From Solwaraspora sp. WMMD791 (lineage in GTDB: Bacteria > Actinomycetota > Actinomycetes > Mycobacteriales > Micromonosporaceae), in contig NZ_CP120737.1 in the NCBI RefSeq assembly GCF_029581195.1, forward strand, positions 1,240,001-1,304,000: 64,000 nucleotides of DNA. Reading direction: 5' to 3'. Both the position numbers and the translations under genes were made by a program. The notes below the pieces were generated by a model, which was given only the letters and a program-made list of their open reading frames with translations, ran no database searches and was not told where the DNA came from. How positions within the stretch are numbered: position 1 is the first letter of the stretch; every line of letters starts with the position of its first letter. Shown here piece after piece: positions 17,807-27,226 of this stretch.

Positions 17807-19633
17807 TCACACCGCCTGCAAAGCCCGGAGCAGATCCACCAGGCCACGGCCCTGGAAACGTCGGTCCCGGCCGAGCGGTACGGCCGTGTCGAGCAGCACC
17901 TGCTTGACCCGGTCGGGCTGGCCGATGAACTCACGGCGCACCGACAGGAACGCGGCGACCGCGCCGGAGACGTGCGGTGCGGCCACGCTCGTCCCGGACT
18001 CCTCCAGGTAGACGGCGACCGGTGGGCCGGTCCAGCCGGAGAGGGCCGCCGTCAGCCGGGCCCCCGCCGCGCAGGAGACGATCCGTTCACCGGGGGCGAC
18101 CAGGTCGGGTTTTGCCCGCCCGTCACCGGTCGGCCCCTTGGACGAGAAGTACGACACCCCGTAGGTGTGCGGCATGTCACGGTGGGTCGAGCCGACGGTG
18201 ATGGCGCGTTCGGCGTTGCCGGGGTCGTTGATCGTCGACCCGAGCACGAACCGTGACGGTACGCCGTACGACGCTCCGACCGTGCCGTAGCCGGAGTTGC
18301 CGGCCGCGGTGACCACGACGACACCGGAGCGGACCAGTTTGTCGACCTCCCGGCACAACGGTGACTGCCCGCATGCGAACCATTCGGGGTCGAACTCGTA
18401 GCCGACGCTGAGGTTCACCCCGTGGATCCGCATGACCCGGTCGCTCTGGGCGTTGACCTGCCGTACGTAGGCGAGCGCGCTGATCACCCGGGACACCCGT
18501 TCGGCGAGTCCACCGCCACCGTGCAGCACCTTGAGGCTGACCAGTCGGGTCTGCGGTGCGATCCCGGTCAGCCGGTCCGGATCCACCTGCTCGCGCGGCA
18601 CCGGGATCGGCTCGTCGGGGTTGTCGAGGTCGTGGTGGTACTCGATGACCCGCGCGGTACGTTGCCGGTCCTGGGCGGCCCAGCGGTCGATCCCGCCGGC
18701 GATGATGCCCGCGACGTGGGTGCCGTGGCCGCTGTCGTCGACCAGCGCGCCGTCGGGCTGCGGCGCACCGCCGGCGGGGAAGCTGCGGTGCAGGTCCCGC
18801 ACCTCCGGGGCGCTGAGCGTGGCGTAACTGGTGAAGTGCGGGTGGTCGGCGTCGATGCCGGAGTCGATCACCGCCCAGACGATCCGGTCGCCCCGGGCGC
18901 CGAAGGTACGGCGGGCCGCGTCGGCCTTGATCGTCGCGGCCGACGCGTCCAGTTGCGGACGAACCGGGAAGTCCGGCCAGATCCGGTGCACGCTGCGGCC
19001 GGCCGGGTCGGCGGCCACCGTGTCGGCCGCGACCAGCCGCTTCATCTGGTTGAGGCTGAGTTCCCCGGCGACGTACTCGCCGGCGAGTGGGCGGGGATGC
19101 TGCCCGGCGGTGACCCGGAACCAGAGTCCGGCCAGGTGTTCGGCGGCCCGCTGCGCGCCACCGGCGAAGTGCAGGTTGAGCGCCACCAGAACCGGCATCG
19201 GCTCGTCCGGGCCGGCAGGAAAACCCAGGCGTCGGCGACCGCCGGCGCCGCGCAGCGGGTCGGCTATCACGCCGGGGGCGGCGATCGGGGTCGGTGGCGG
19301 CGGGTCCGGGCCGGCCGGTGGAACCGTCTCGGAGGGGACGGACGTCACCGGTGCCGCGGCGGCGAGGGCGGCGGCACGCTGCCGGCCGGCCGGGGTGAGC
19401 CGCACGGTACGCAGGCCGTCGACCAGCCCGGCCGACCGCAGCCGGTCCAGTGCCGACCGGACCGCCGCGTGCCAGGCGGGTCCATCGGCGAGGCAGGCAC
19501 GGTCGGCGTCGGTGAAGGTCTCCGCGAACCGGATGGCGACCTCCCGCAGCACGGCTGGTAGGCCGGGTGCCGCCCGGGACCGGCCCGCCAGAGCGAGCAG
19601 CGTACGGCTGTCCCATTCGTCCGGCTCCGCCAT
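17807..19633 (-). CDS. Subtilisin-family (S8) peptidase with N-terminal winged helix
   Basis: A 608-aa serine peptidase. The catalytic triad is complete: Asp257 in VIDSGIDADHPHF, His304 in SGHGTHVAGI and Ser549 in SGTSVAAPHVSG, with an AAGNSG oxyanion motif. There is no signal peptide, so unlike most subtilisins it should stay in the cytoplasm. Residues about 40-92 look like a winged helix of the Mrr_N kind (WHAAVRSALDRLRSAGLVDG, then RLTPAGRQRA). A Pro-rich linker and an inhibitor- or propeptide-like segment (about 145-220) precede the protease. GGGAGGGA supports ATG at 19633. It is first in an operon with the alpha/beta hydrolase. The winged helix and cytoplasmic location suggest a regulated intracellular effector; this is inference. 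Confidence 0.88.
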   Translation of the reverse strand: MAEPDEWDSRTLLALAGRSRAAPGLPAVLREVAIRFAETFTDADRACLADGPAWHAAVRSALDRLRSAGLVDGLRTVRLTPAGRQRAAALAAAAPVTSVPSETVPPAGPDPPPPTPIAAPGVIADPLRGAGGRRRLGFPAGPDEPMPVLVALNLHFAGGAQRAAEHLAGLWFRVTAGQHPRPLAGEYVAGELSLNQMKRLVAADTVAADPAGRSVHRIWPDFPVRPQLDASAATIKADAARRTFGARGDRIVWAVIDSGIDADHPHFTSYATLSAPEVRDLHRSFPAGGAPQPDGALVDDSGHGTHVAGIIAGGIDRWAAQDRQRTARVIEYHHDLDNPDEPIPVPREQVDPDRLTGIAPQTRLVSLKVLHGGGGLAERVSRVISALAYVRQVNAQSDRVMRIHGVNLSVGYEFDPEWFACGQSPLCREVDKLVRSGVVVVTAAGNSGYGTVGASYGVPSRFVLGSTINDPGNAERAITVGSTHRDMPHTYGVSYFSSKGPTGDGRAKPDLVAPGERIVSCAAGARLTAALSGWTGPPVAVYLEESGTSVAAPHVSGAVAAFLSVRREFIGQPDRVKQVLLDTAVPLGRDRRFQGRGLVDLLRALQAV

Positions 19634-19720
19634 GGCGGTCCCTCCCAGCAGGCCACCTCAGTCGGTCGATCGACGACCACGGCGACCATTTCCAGCATAG
19701 AGCGAGCATCTGATTACTTA

Positions 19721-19740
19721 AAGTGACCAGTTGGCCACTT
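19721..19740. promoter_or_regulatory. Operator-like dyad in the protease/P-type ATPase divergent promoter
   Basis: A 20-bp near-palindrome (AAGTGACCAGTTGGCCACTT, one mismatch per arm) lies in the AT-richer 229-base gap between the divergent subtilisin and P-type ATPase genes. It could bind a dimeric repressor controlling either gene. No cognate regulator is identified. Confidence 0.4.
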
Positions 19741-19871
19741 CTCGAGCGGGCGGGACGTATCCAGAAAAGGAGAAAGTGCCTCGGATCCATCGCGGGCGGA
19801 TCTACGGTGGGTAAGCGACAAAGACCATCACCGTCCTCCCCCCGGCGGGCAGCCATTGGGAGGTGACGCCC

Positions 19872-22800
19872 ATGCTGGAGCGTCCGGCAGCCACCGTCAG
19901 GTCGGTACGGCGACACCGGATGGCGCACGCCCGGCATGCCTGGGCCTACGACGGCCACGCCCACTTGGAGGTCAGCACCGACGACCACGGCCAGGTCGTC
20001 GCCGACGTCGCGGAGCTGGAGCAGGCGCTGCAGAGCGTCAACGGGGTGCAGTGGGCGGCGTGGAACGGCGCCCTGTGCCGCATGGTGGTCCGGTTCGACC
20101 CCGACGTCCTCAGCGGCAGCCGGCTGATCGCCGCGCTCACCCGGGCGGAGCGGCAGGTCGCCCCGCAGGCCACCGGCACCACCCACGTAGACTCCGGCAC
20201 CGGCAACATGGTCTCGCTTGCCGGTGACCTCATCGGCGCTGGCGTCGGCGCGCTCGGCAAGGTGCTCCGACTACCCGCGATGCCCAACGAGATCGCGGCG
20301 CTACCGGCGGCCTTCGAACACGTACCTCAGTTGCGGGCCTGGCTGCGCCGGACCCTCGGGCCGGTCGGGGCCGACCTGGGCCAGGCCCTGTTCAGCACCG
20401 CGGTGGCCGCCGCCTCCCAACGCCCACTGACCAGTCTCACCGACGCCGTGCTGCGGGCCTCGCTGATCGCCGAGGACGCCGCGTACCACGACGTGTGGGC
20501 GCGGCGGGTCCACGAACTGCATCCCGACGCCGACGCCAGCCGCGCCCCGGTGCTGCCGCCGCCGACCCGTCCCCGGCCGCTGCCCGACGGGCCGATCGAG
20601 CAGTACGCCCAACGGATGAGCACGATGACCCTGGTCGCCGCCGGCATCCTCACCATGCTGCCCGGCGGCCGGCAACGCGCCGCCCGGGTCACCGCCGTCG
20701 CCTCCCCCCGCAGCGCCCGCACCGGTCGCGACGCCTATGCCGGTCAGCTCGGCCGGACCCTGGCCAGGCACGGGGTGGTGGTCCGTGAGGCCGCCGCGTT
20801 ACGACGCCTGGACCGCGTCAACACCGTGGTCGTCGACGCCTCGGTGCTGCTCACCGGCCGCACCTCGATCACCGCCGTGGTCACCGTCAGCGGCACCGAG
20901 GAGCAGGCCCGGCAGCAGGCGACGCGGCTGGTGGACGCCGGTGCGGGCCGTGGTACCGCCGGGTGCAACGACGGCTGGGCGCTGACCCCACCGCACCGGT
21001 TGCACCGTCCGGTGCCCGCCGACGCGCTGGACCGGGTCGGTGCCGGACCGTCGGGCGACGGCACGGCATCCGACGTCCTGGCGCTGACCCACGACGGCGA
21101 ACTGATCGCCCTGGTCCGGGCGGAGGCGGAACTCGACCCGCAGGCCGAGGCGCTGACCACCGCCGCCCGCCGGGTCGGACGGTTGCTGATCGCCGGACGT
21201 GCCAGCGCCGGACGCAACCCGGCCGGCGGCTCCTCCGGCAGCGCCCTGGCCCGGCGCTGCCAGGCCGACGGCACCGTGGCCAGTGGCTCGAAACTGGCCG
21301 CCTCGGTGCGCACCCTGCAGCAGGCCGGCCACGGGGTGATCCTGGTGGCCGCCCGCAACGACGTGGCCCTGGCCGCCGCCGACTGCGGCATCGGGGTGAT
21401 CCGTGCCGCCGCCCGCCGGCCCCCGTGGGGTGCCCACCTGATCTGCGCACCCGGACTGGAGACGGCCTGGCTGGTCCTGGAGGCCACCGCCCTGGCCCGC
21501 TCGGTGAGCGCCGCGAGCGCGCAGCGGGCCATGATCGGCTCGCTGGCCGCCGCCGCGCTCGGCGTGCTCGACGGTACGCAGCGTGGCGCCGCCCGGTCCC
21601 TGCTGATCGACAACGTGGCGGGACTGGTCAACCTCGCCCTCGGCCACCGCGCCGCCCGCGACCTGGGGCACCGGCCGACGCCCGCGCCGGCGACCGACAC
21701 GCCGTGGCACACCATGCCGGTCGACGAGGTGTTCGACCGGCTCGACGCCGGTCCCGACGGGCTCAGTGAGGCGCAGGCCCGGCAGCGACGGGCCGAGCAG
21801 GGCGAGCGTACGGAGGCGGACACCACCCGCGGACTGTGGCAGGCCGCCGCCGAGGAACTCGACACCCCGCTGACCGGGCCGCTGGCCGCCGGCGCCGGCG
21901 TGTCGGCGATCACCGGATCCACGGTCGACGCCCTCATGGTGCTGTCAGTGATCATGGCCAACGCGTTGCTCGCCGGCGCCCAGGAGGTCACCGCCGGGCG
22001 GGCCCTGCGGCGGCTGCTCAGCGCCGGTGCGCTACGGGTACGGCTGCGACGCGGCGGCGAACAGCGCGTCGGACCGGCCGAGGAGCTGGTCGTCGGCGAC
22101 CTCATCTGCCTGGAACCCGGTGACTCGGTGCCCGCGGACTGTCGGCTGGTCACGGCCAACGGCCTGGAGATGGACGAGTCCAACCTGACCGGTGAGTCGA
22201 CCCCGGTCGCCAAGTCCGCCGACCGCACCGGTGCCGCCGATCTCGCCGACCGGACCAGCATGGTGTACGCCGCCACCACCGTCGCCGCCGGAACGGCGAC
22301 CGCGGTCGTGGTCGCCACCGGCCGCGCGACCGAGGCGGGTCGCTCGACCGACCAGGTCCGCGACGAGGCACCGCGCGGCGGCGTTCAGGCCCGGCTGCGG
22401 CAGCTCGCCGCCGCCTCGGTGCCGACCGCGCTGGCCGCCGCCGCGGCGACCCTCGGCAGTGGCCTGCTGCGGGGCCGGCTCGGCGAATCGGTCGGTTCCT
22501 CGGTCGCGCTGGCGGTGGCCGCCATCCCCGAAGGGCTGCCGTTCGTCGCCACCGCCGCGCAACTGAGCGCCAGCAAGCGGCTGTCCCGCCACAACGTGCT
22601 GATCCGCGACCCCCGGGCGATGGAGGCACTCGGCCGGGTCGACGTGATCTGCTTCGACAAGACCGGAACCCTGACCCAGGGTGCGATCCAGCTGCAGGCC
22701 GTCTGCGACGGTCGACGCACCGAACCGGTGGACGCACTCGGCCACGGGCACCGGCACATCCTGGCGGCGGCGCTGCGGGCCACCCCGGTTCCGGACGGCG

Positions 22801-24365
22801 ACCAGCGGCTGCCGCATCCGACCGACCAGGCCGTCGTCGACGGCGGACACCGGGCCGGGGTCGGCATCCGGGAGGGTGCCGACGGTTGGGAACTGCTGGC
22901 AGAGCTGCCGTTCGAACCGGGACGAGGCTTCCACGCGGTGCTCGGCTCCTGCCCGGACGGGGCGACGATCAGCGTCAAGGGCGCACCCGAGACCGTGCTG
23001 CCCCGGTGCGCGACCTGGCGCCGCGACGGGGAGGTGGTCCCGTTGGACGACACCGGCCGCCGCGAGATCGACGCCGCGATCGACCGGCTCGCCCGCGACG
23101 GGCTGCGGGTGCTGGCGGTGGCCGGCCGGACCGCGTCCGGCCGACGCGACCTCGACGACGACCGGGTCGGCCAACTCGAACTGCGGGGCCTGCTCGGGCT
23201 CGTCGACCCGCCCCGCGACAGCGCCGCCGCAGCGATCGGTCGGCTGCGCCAGGCCGGCATCGCCGTGGTGATGCTCACCGGCGACCATCCGAGCACGGCC
23301 GAGTCGATCGGCGCGCAGCTCGGCCTGCTCAACGGCAGCGCCGTGGTCACCGGGGCCGAGCTCGACGCGGCCGGTGCCGACGAGCTGGCCGATCTGGTGT
23401 CGCGTACGGCGGTCTTCGCCCGGGTCAGCCCGGCGCACAAGGTCGCCGTGGTGCGCGCGCTGCGTCAGGCCGGCCGGGTCGTCGCGGTCACCGGCGACGG
23501 CGCGAACGACGCCCCCGCGATCCAGCTCGCCGACGTCGGCATCGCGCTGGGCGACCACGGCACCAGCGCCGCCCGGCAGGCCGCCGACATGATCGTGGTG
23601 GACGGCCGGATCGAGAGCATCGCCGAAGGCGTGACCGAGGGCCGGGCGATGTGGATCTCGGTACGCGAGTCCCTCGCGCTGCTGCTCGGCGGGAACCTGG
23701 GCGAGATCCTCTTCTCCGTGCTGAGCTCACTGCTGTCCGGACAGCAGGCGCTCAACCCTCGGCAGATCCTGTTCGTCAACCTGATGACCGACCTGCTCCC
23801 GGCGATCACCGTCGCCGCCCGTCCGCCGCGCGGGCGTACCGCCGACGAGCTGGCCCGCGAGGGACCGGAGTCGTCACTGGGTGCGAGCCTGCACCGCGAA
23901 GTGGCCCGGCGGGCCGCGGCGACCGCGCTGGCCACCACCGGTGGCTGGCTGGCCGCCCGGTTCACCGGCACCCCCGCGCGGGCCAGCAGCGTGGCGCTCG
24001 CCAGCCTGGTCGCCGCGCAGCTGGCCCAGACCGCCGTCGCGGCCAAGGGTGACCCGATGGTGCTCGCCGCTGCCGGCGTCTCGATGGGCGCCCTCTTCGG
24101 GGTGGTGCAGACCCCGGTGGTCAGCCACTTCTTCGGCTGCCGCCCGCTGGGGCCGGTCGGCTGGTCCATCGTCGGTGGATCGGCGGCCGCTGGGGCCGCG
24201 TTGGGTCTGCTGCCGTTGGAACGCATCGACCAGCTCCGGCGTACCCGGTTGGGCCGGCTCACGGTCGACGTCGCCCGCCGCAGCCGCGACCTGCGGCCCC
24301 GCCGGACGGTCCGACCGGTCCGTCGGCTCACGCCGACCGGCGCCGATGCCCCGCAGCCGGTCTGA
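19872..24365 (+). CDS. CtpI-like giant P-type cation-transporting ATPase
   Basis: A 1497-aa P-type ATPase, close in size and layout to mycobacterial CtpI. The C-terminal half is a complete pump: TGES (about 775), IPEGLP in a membrane helix, phosphorylation site CFDKTGTLTQG (Asp near 928), MLTGDHPSTA and VTGDGANDAP. The PEGLP helix places it nearer to P2-type pumps than to CPC heavy-metal pumps. The N-terminal half has a heavy-metal-associated-like start and a decayed HAD-like domain (VVVDASVLLTG near 318) that mirrors the real phosphorylation region but lacks DKTGT, so it cannot turn over. ATG 19872 sits eight bases after GGGAGG; GTG at 19863 is an in-frame alternative. The transported ion is unknown. 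Confidence 0.9.
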   Translation: MLERPAATVRSVRRHRMAHARHAWAYDGHAHLEVSTDDHGQVVADVAELEQALQSVNGVQWAAWNGALCRMVVRFDPDVLSGSRLIAALTRAERQVAPQATGTTHVDSGTGNMVSLAGDLIGAGVGALGKVLRLPAMPNEIAALPAAFEHVPQLRAWLRRTLGPVGADLGQALFSTAVAAASQRPLTSLTDAVLRASLIAEDAAYHDVWARRVHELHPDADASRAPVLPPPTRPRPLPDGPIEQYAQRMSTMTLVAAGILTMLPGGRQRAARVTAVASPRSARTGRDAYAGQLGRTLARHGVVVREAAALRRLDRVNTVVVDASVLLTGRTSITAVVTVSGTEEQARQQATRLVDAGAGRGTAGCNDGWALTPPHRLHRPVPADALDRVGAGPSGDGTASDVLALTHDGELIALVRAEAELDPQAEALTTAARRVGRLLIAGRASAGRNPAGGSSGSALARRCQADGTVASGSKLAASVRTLQQAGHGVILVAARNDVALAAADCGIGVIRAAARRPPWGAHLICAPGLETAWLVLEATALARSVSAASAQRAMIGSLAAAALGVLDGTQRGAARSLLIDNVAGLVNLALGHRAARDLGHRPTPAPATDTPWHTMPVDEVFDRLDAGPDGLSEAQARQRRAEQGERTEADTTRGLWQAAAEELDTPLTGPLAAGAGVSAITGSTVDALMVLSVIMANALLAGAQEVTAGRALRRLLSAGALRVRLRRGGEQRVGPAEELVVGDLICLEPGDSVPADCRLVTANGLEMDESNLTGESTPVAKSADRTGAADLADRTSMVYAATTVAAGTATAVVVATGRATEAGRSTDQVRDEAPRGGVQARLRQLAAASVPTALAAAAATLGSGLLRGRLGESVGSSVALAVAAIPEGLPFVATAAQLSASKRLSRHNVLIRDPRAMEALGRVDVICFDKTGTLTQGAIQLQAVCDGRRTEPVDALGHGHRHILAAALRATPVPDGDQRLPHPTDQAVVDGGHRAGVGIREGADGWELLAELPFEPGRGFHAVLGSCPDGATISVKGAPETVLPRCATWRRDGEVVPLDDTGRREIDAAIDRLARDGLRVLAVAGRTASGRRDLDDDRVGQLELRGLLGLVDPPRDSAAAAIGRLRQAGIAVVMLTGDHPSTAESIGAQLGLLNGSAVVTGAELDAAGADELADLVSRTAVFARVSPAHKVAVVRALRQAGRVVAVTGDGANDAPAIQLADVGIALGDHGTSAARQAADMIVVDGRIESIAEGVTEGRAMWISVRESLALLLGGNLGEILFSVLSSLLSGQQALNPRQILFVNLMTDLLPAITVAARPPRGRTADELAREGPESSLGASLHREVARRAAATALATTGGWLAARFTGTPARASSVALASLVAAQLAQTAVAAKGDPMVLAAAGVSMGALFGVVQTPVVSHFFGCRPLGPVGWSIVGGSAAAGAALGLLPLERIDQLRRTRLGRLTVDVARRSRDLRPRRTVRPVRRLTPTGADAPQPV

Positions 24366-25011
24366 GCCGCGCCGGTCCGGGGCCCGGCACCCGCCCTGGC
24401 AACTGCTGGCGCTCGCCGGCCTCGGCGTCGGTGTGGCCGGCGGCGTGGCACTCACCGGGCCGACGTTGCTGGGGCCGCTGGTCGGCTGGGGCGTCACCGC
24501 CGGCGGATACCTGGCGTGGCGGTGGCCGGTGATCTGGCGCAGCGACGCCACGGCGACCGCCCGTGCGGTCGACCAGGTCGATCCCGGCCGGCTCCTTGCC
24601 GACGTGGTGCTGCTCGGTGCGGCGGTGGCCAGCCTGCTGGCGGTGGCGGCGCTGCTCGGCGCGCCGCAGGTGGGTCACGACCCGGCAGGCGTGCTGCACA
24701 TCGGGGTGAGCGTGGGCACCGTGGTGCTGTCCTGGGCGGTCATCCACGAGGTGTTCACCGGACGCTACGCCCGCCTGTACTACGGCGGGAGTCAGGTCGG
24801 CGGCATCGACTTCCACACCGACGAGCCGCCCCGGTTCAGCGACTTCGCCTATCTGGCGTTCACCGTCGGCATGACGTTCCAGGTCTCCGATCCCCAGCTG
24901 ACCAGCAGCGCGATGCGACGCAGCGTACTGGGCCACGCGATGTTGTCGTTCCTGTTCGGCGCGGTCATCCTCGCGGTGCTGATCAACCTCATCGGCAGCC
25001 TGGTGCGCTGA
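24346..25011 (+). CDS. DUF1345 family membrane protein
   Basis: A 221-aa integral membrane protein with about five hydrophobic segments and the family's conserved motif region HEVFTGRYARLYY, then GGIDF and DFAYLAFTVGMTFQVSD. DUF1345 has no established function. The start ATG at 24346 lies inside the end of the P-type ATPase gene (20-base overlap), so the two are co-translated and probably work together, for instance as an accessory membrane protein of the pump. It is convergent with the following minus-strand gene. Confidence 0.85.
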   Translation: MPRSRSEPRRSGARHPPWQLLALAGLGVGVAGGVALTGPTLLGPLVGWGVTAGGYLAWRWPVIWRSDATATARAVDQVDPGRLLADVVLLGAAVASLLAVAALLGAPQVGHDPAGVLHIGVSVGTVVLSWAVIHEVFTGRYARLYYGGSQVGGIDFHTDEPPRFSDFAYLAFTVGMTFQVSDPQLTSSAMRRSVLGHAMLSFLFGAVILAVLINLIGSLVR

Positions 25012-25044
25012 GGAGCACGGCGCGGACGGGGTGGTCGGCGACGC

Positions 25045-25614
25045 TCAGGCGGCCCGGCTGACCTGGCTCTCGAACCGCTTGCGCAAGGCGTCCGCGCGGC
25101 CCGGGTCGCTGAACCCCTTGAACGACTGCTCCACGAACTCCGCCGGCATCATCGCCTCGACCTGTGTGCGGAAGTCCTCGTCGAGAGCGGTGACGGTGAT
25201 CTGCGGTGGGTCGGTCAGCCGCGCGACGATCGGACCGGCGTTCATCCGCGACAGCATGTACGGTGTGCCCGGCGTACCGGTGGCGCACAGGTAGTAGCCG
25301 TAGGCGGTCGCGGCACCGCTGGCAGTGGTTGGTTCGTCGATCTTCCAGATCTCGGCCGTGCACAGCATCCGCTCGTCCGGGTTCACCTCGTGGCCGTGCG
25401 CGGCGTGCTCGTCGCTGGTCGACTGCTCGATCGTCACCGCGATCCGCGCCGCCGCGTCCGCGCGCGCCTGGTCCTCGGTCAGCGTCGGCGCGGCCACGGC
25501 CGTCGAGTAGTAGAAACCGACGCCGAGCAGCGCCAGCGCCAGCGCCTCGGGCAGCAGCCACCAGGAGCCGGCTCGACGCCGCCGAACCAGCGATGAATCG
25601 ACATCTCTCGACAC
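25045..25614 (-). CDS. Membrane-anchored hypothetical protein
   Basis: A 189-aa protein that I do not recognise. Residues about 18-42 form a single hydrophobic helix (LLPEALALALLGVGFYYSTA) after a basic stretch, so it is probably a signal anchor with the rest outside the membrane. The extracellular part has two cysteines (in MLCTAE and YYLCAT) that could form a disulfide, and a C-terminal amphipathic stretch. The GTG start at 25614 has AGGGG almost touching it, so the exact start is uncertain. It lies downstream of the NuoF-like gene on the same strand, behind a hairpin. Confidence 0.65.
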   Translation of the reverse strand: MSRDVDSSLVRRRRAGSWWLLPEALALALLGVGFYYSTAVAAPTLTEDQARADAAARIAVTIEQSTSDEHAAHGHEVNPDERMLCTAEIWKIDEPTTASGAATAYGYYLCATGTPGTPYMLSRMNAGPIVARLTDPPQITVTALDEDFRTQVEAMMPAEFVEQSFKGFSDPGRADALRKRFESQVSRAA

Positions 25615-25694
25615 CCCTGCAGTGTCGCAGGTGAGCGCCGGGAAGAAAAGCCGACGGCGGATGCGGAGACCGCTCGACGTGGCGCCCGCCTGCC

Positions 25695-25733
25695 GGATGC
25701 CCGGGCCCGGTCACCCCGGGGATCCGGGCATCC
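25695..25733 (-). terminator. Hairpin after the ferric-reductase/NuoF-like operon
   Basis: A 10-bp stem GGATGCCCGG / CCGGGCATCC with a GC-rich inner loop sits just after the stop of the NuoF-like gene. No T-run follows it, so it may be an intrinsic terminator of the actinobacterial type or a processing site. Confidence 0.5.
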
Positions 25734-25744
25734 GACGTGGACCG

Positions 25745-27226
25745 TCAGTGGCCGCTCTTGCCCTCGCTGAGCCGCAACGCCAGCGCCGGACAGACGTTGA
25801 CCGCCTTGCGGGCACCCGGCTCCAGCCACACCGGCACCGGGCTGGACGGAAAGGCCGGGTACCCGTTGGCGTCCAGCCGGATGTACTCGGGCACCACGTG
25901 TGCGCAGAGCCCATGGCCGTCGCAGCGGGTCCAGTCCACGCTCAGCCGTTTGGTGCCACCGGACGGCGCGTCCACCGGCAACGGCAGGACGCCCTTCACC
26001 GGCTTGCCGCAGCCGTCGCCACCGGCGTGCGCGGCGAGGTCCTCGGCGAAGACGTCCAGCGCGGAGATCGCGAACCGCGAGGTGCCGTCCGGATGGCTGC
26101 ACGCCCCCCGGCCCTTGATCACACTCGCGGCGGCCCGGACCGCGTCGACCGCAGCGCTCCCGATGACCAGCGAGTCGATGGTGCGGGCCATGTCGGGTAG
26201 GCCGAGCCGGCACGGCCCACACTGGCCGGCGGACTCGCCCGCCATGTAGTGCACGACCCGGGCGACCTCGCCGAGCGGGCAGGTCCCCTCCCCCAGCGGA
26301 ATGGTGATCCCGGCGCCGAGGGTGCCGCCCACCTTGGTGAACCCCTTGCGGGAGACCTCCACGGTGGCCACCGCCTCCGGCGTGATCCATTTGCCGTGGT
26401 ACCCGCCGATGAGCAGGCCCGGTCCGACCGGTGCCTCACACAACTCCAGGATGTCGCGCAGCGGCGTGCCGGTCGGGCACTCCACCACTGCCGGCCGGGC
26501 GGCCGACCCGCCGATGGTCAGCAGTACCGTACCGGGCTCGTCGGGCAGGCCGACCGCGCAGTACTCGTAGGGGCCGAGCCTGGCGGCGACGGCCAACTGC
26601 GAGAAGGTCTCGGCGTTGGACAGCAGGGTGGGCAGGCCGGACACGCCGGAGTCGCTGGCCCGGACCTTGACCCCGGGCGGGATGTGCGGCAACCCGTTGA
26701 TGCCGCGCACCAGCGCGCCACCTTCGCCGGAGATGAACCGGTGCGGCACCGTGACGATGCTGGTCGGCACCGGCATCCGCCGTTCTGCCAGGGCGGCCGA
26801 CAGCGAGCCGCCGCCCACCCCGTCGTCGGCCACGCCGATGACGATCTCCTCGGCCTCCAGCGCGAACGCGGCGAGCGCGGCACCGTCGAGGATCAGGTGG
26901 GGGGCCCGGGTGAGCAGGACCTTGTCCTTCCAGCTGGCCGGCTCACCCTCGGTCGCGTTGACCACGACGACAACCGGCTTGTCCTGCTTGTCGGCCGAAT
27001 CGACGACTGCTTTGACCTTGCGGTGGAACGGGAATCCGGCCCCGCCGCGGCCTTTGAGGTCGATCGCCTCACCGAGGCGCATCAGGTCGTTGACCGACAG
27101 TGGCCCCACACCTCCGTGCACCTCCTCGTGTGCCCGCAGGTCCAATCGACCGAACTCCTCGAACCCGGCGGTCAGCCGGGGCGGGCCGACGGTCGCGACG
27201 GGGGGAACGGTCGTCGTCGCCCTCAA
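25745..27226 (-). CDS. NuoF-like flavoprotein fused to C-terminal ferredoxin
   Basis: A 493-aa electron-transfer protein. Its order matches the NADH-binding subunit of complex I: FMN/NAD site GRGGAGFP (about 59-66), VNATEGEPASWKDK, an SLBB-like part and the 4Fe-4S-binding motif ESAGQCGPCRLG. Unlike NuoF it ends in a ferredoxin-like domain (CDGHGLCAHVVPE, then VNVCPALAL), typical of single-cluster ferredoxins. It would move electrons between NAD(P)H and a membrane partner. The TTG start at 27226 overlaps the TGA of the upstream gene (TTGA), with GGAG upstream, so it is translationally coupled to the ferric-reductase-like membrane protein. No other complex I genes are nearby. Confidence 0.88.
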   Translation of the reverse strand: MRATTTVPPVATVGPPRLTAGFEEFGRLDLRAHEEVHGGVGPLSVNDLMRLGEAIDLKGRGGAGFPFHRKVKAVVDSADKQDKPVVVVVNATEGEPASWKDKVLLTRAPHLILDGAALAAFALEAEEIVIGVADDGVGGGSLSAALAERRMPVPTSIVTVPHRFISGEGGALVRGINGLPHIPPGVKVRASDSGVSGLPTLLSNAETFSQLAVAARLGPYEYCAVGLPDEPGTVLLTIGGSAARPAVVECPTGTPLRDILELCEAPVGPGLLIGGYHGKWITPEAVATVEVSRKGFTKVGGTLGAGITIPLGEGTCPLGEVARVVHYMAGESAGQCGPCRLGLPDMARTIDSLVIGSAAVDAVRAAASVIKGRGACSHPDGTSRFAISALDVFAEDLAAHAGGDGCGKPVKGVLPLPVDAPSGGTKRLSVDWTRCDGHGLCAHVVPEYIRLDANGYPAFPSSPVPVWLEPGARKAVNVCPALALRLSEGKSGH

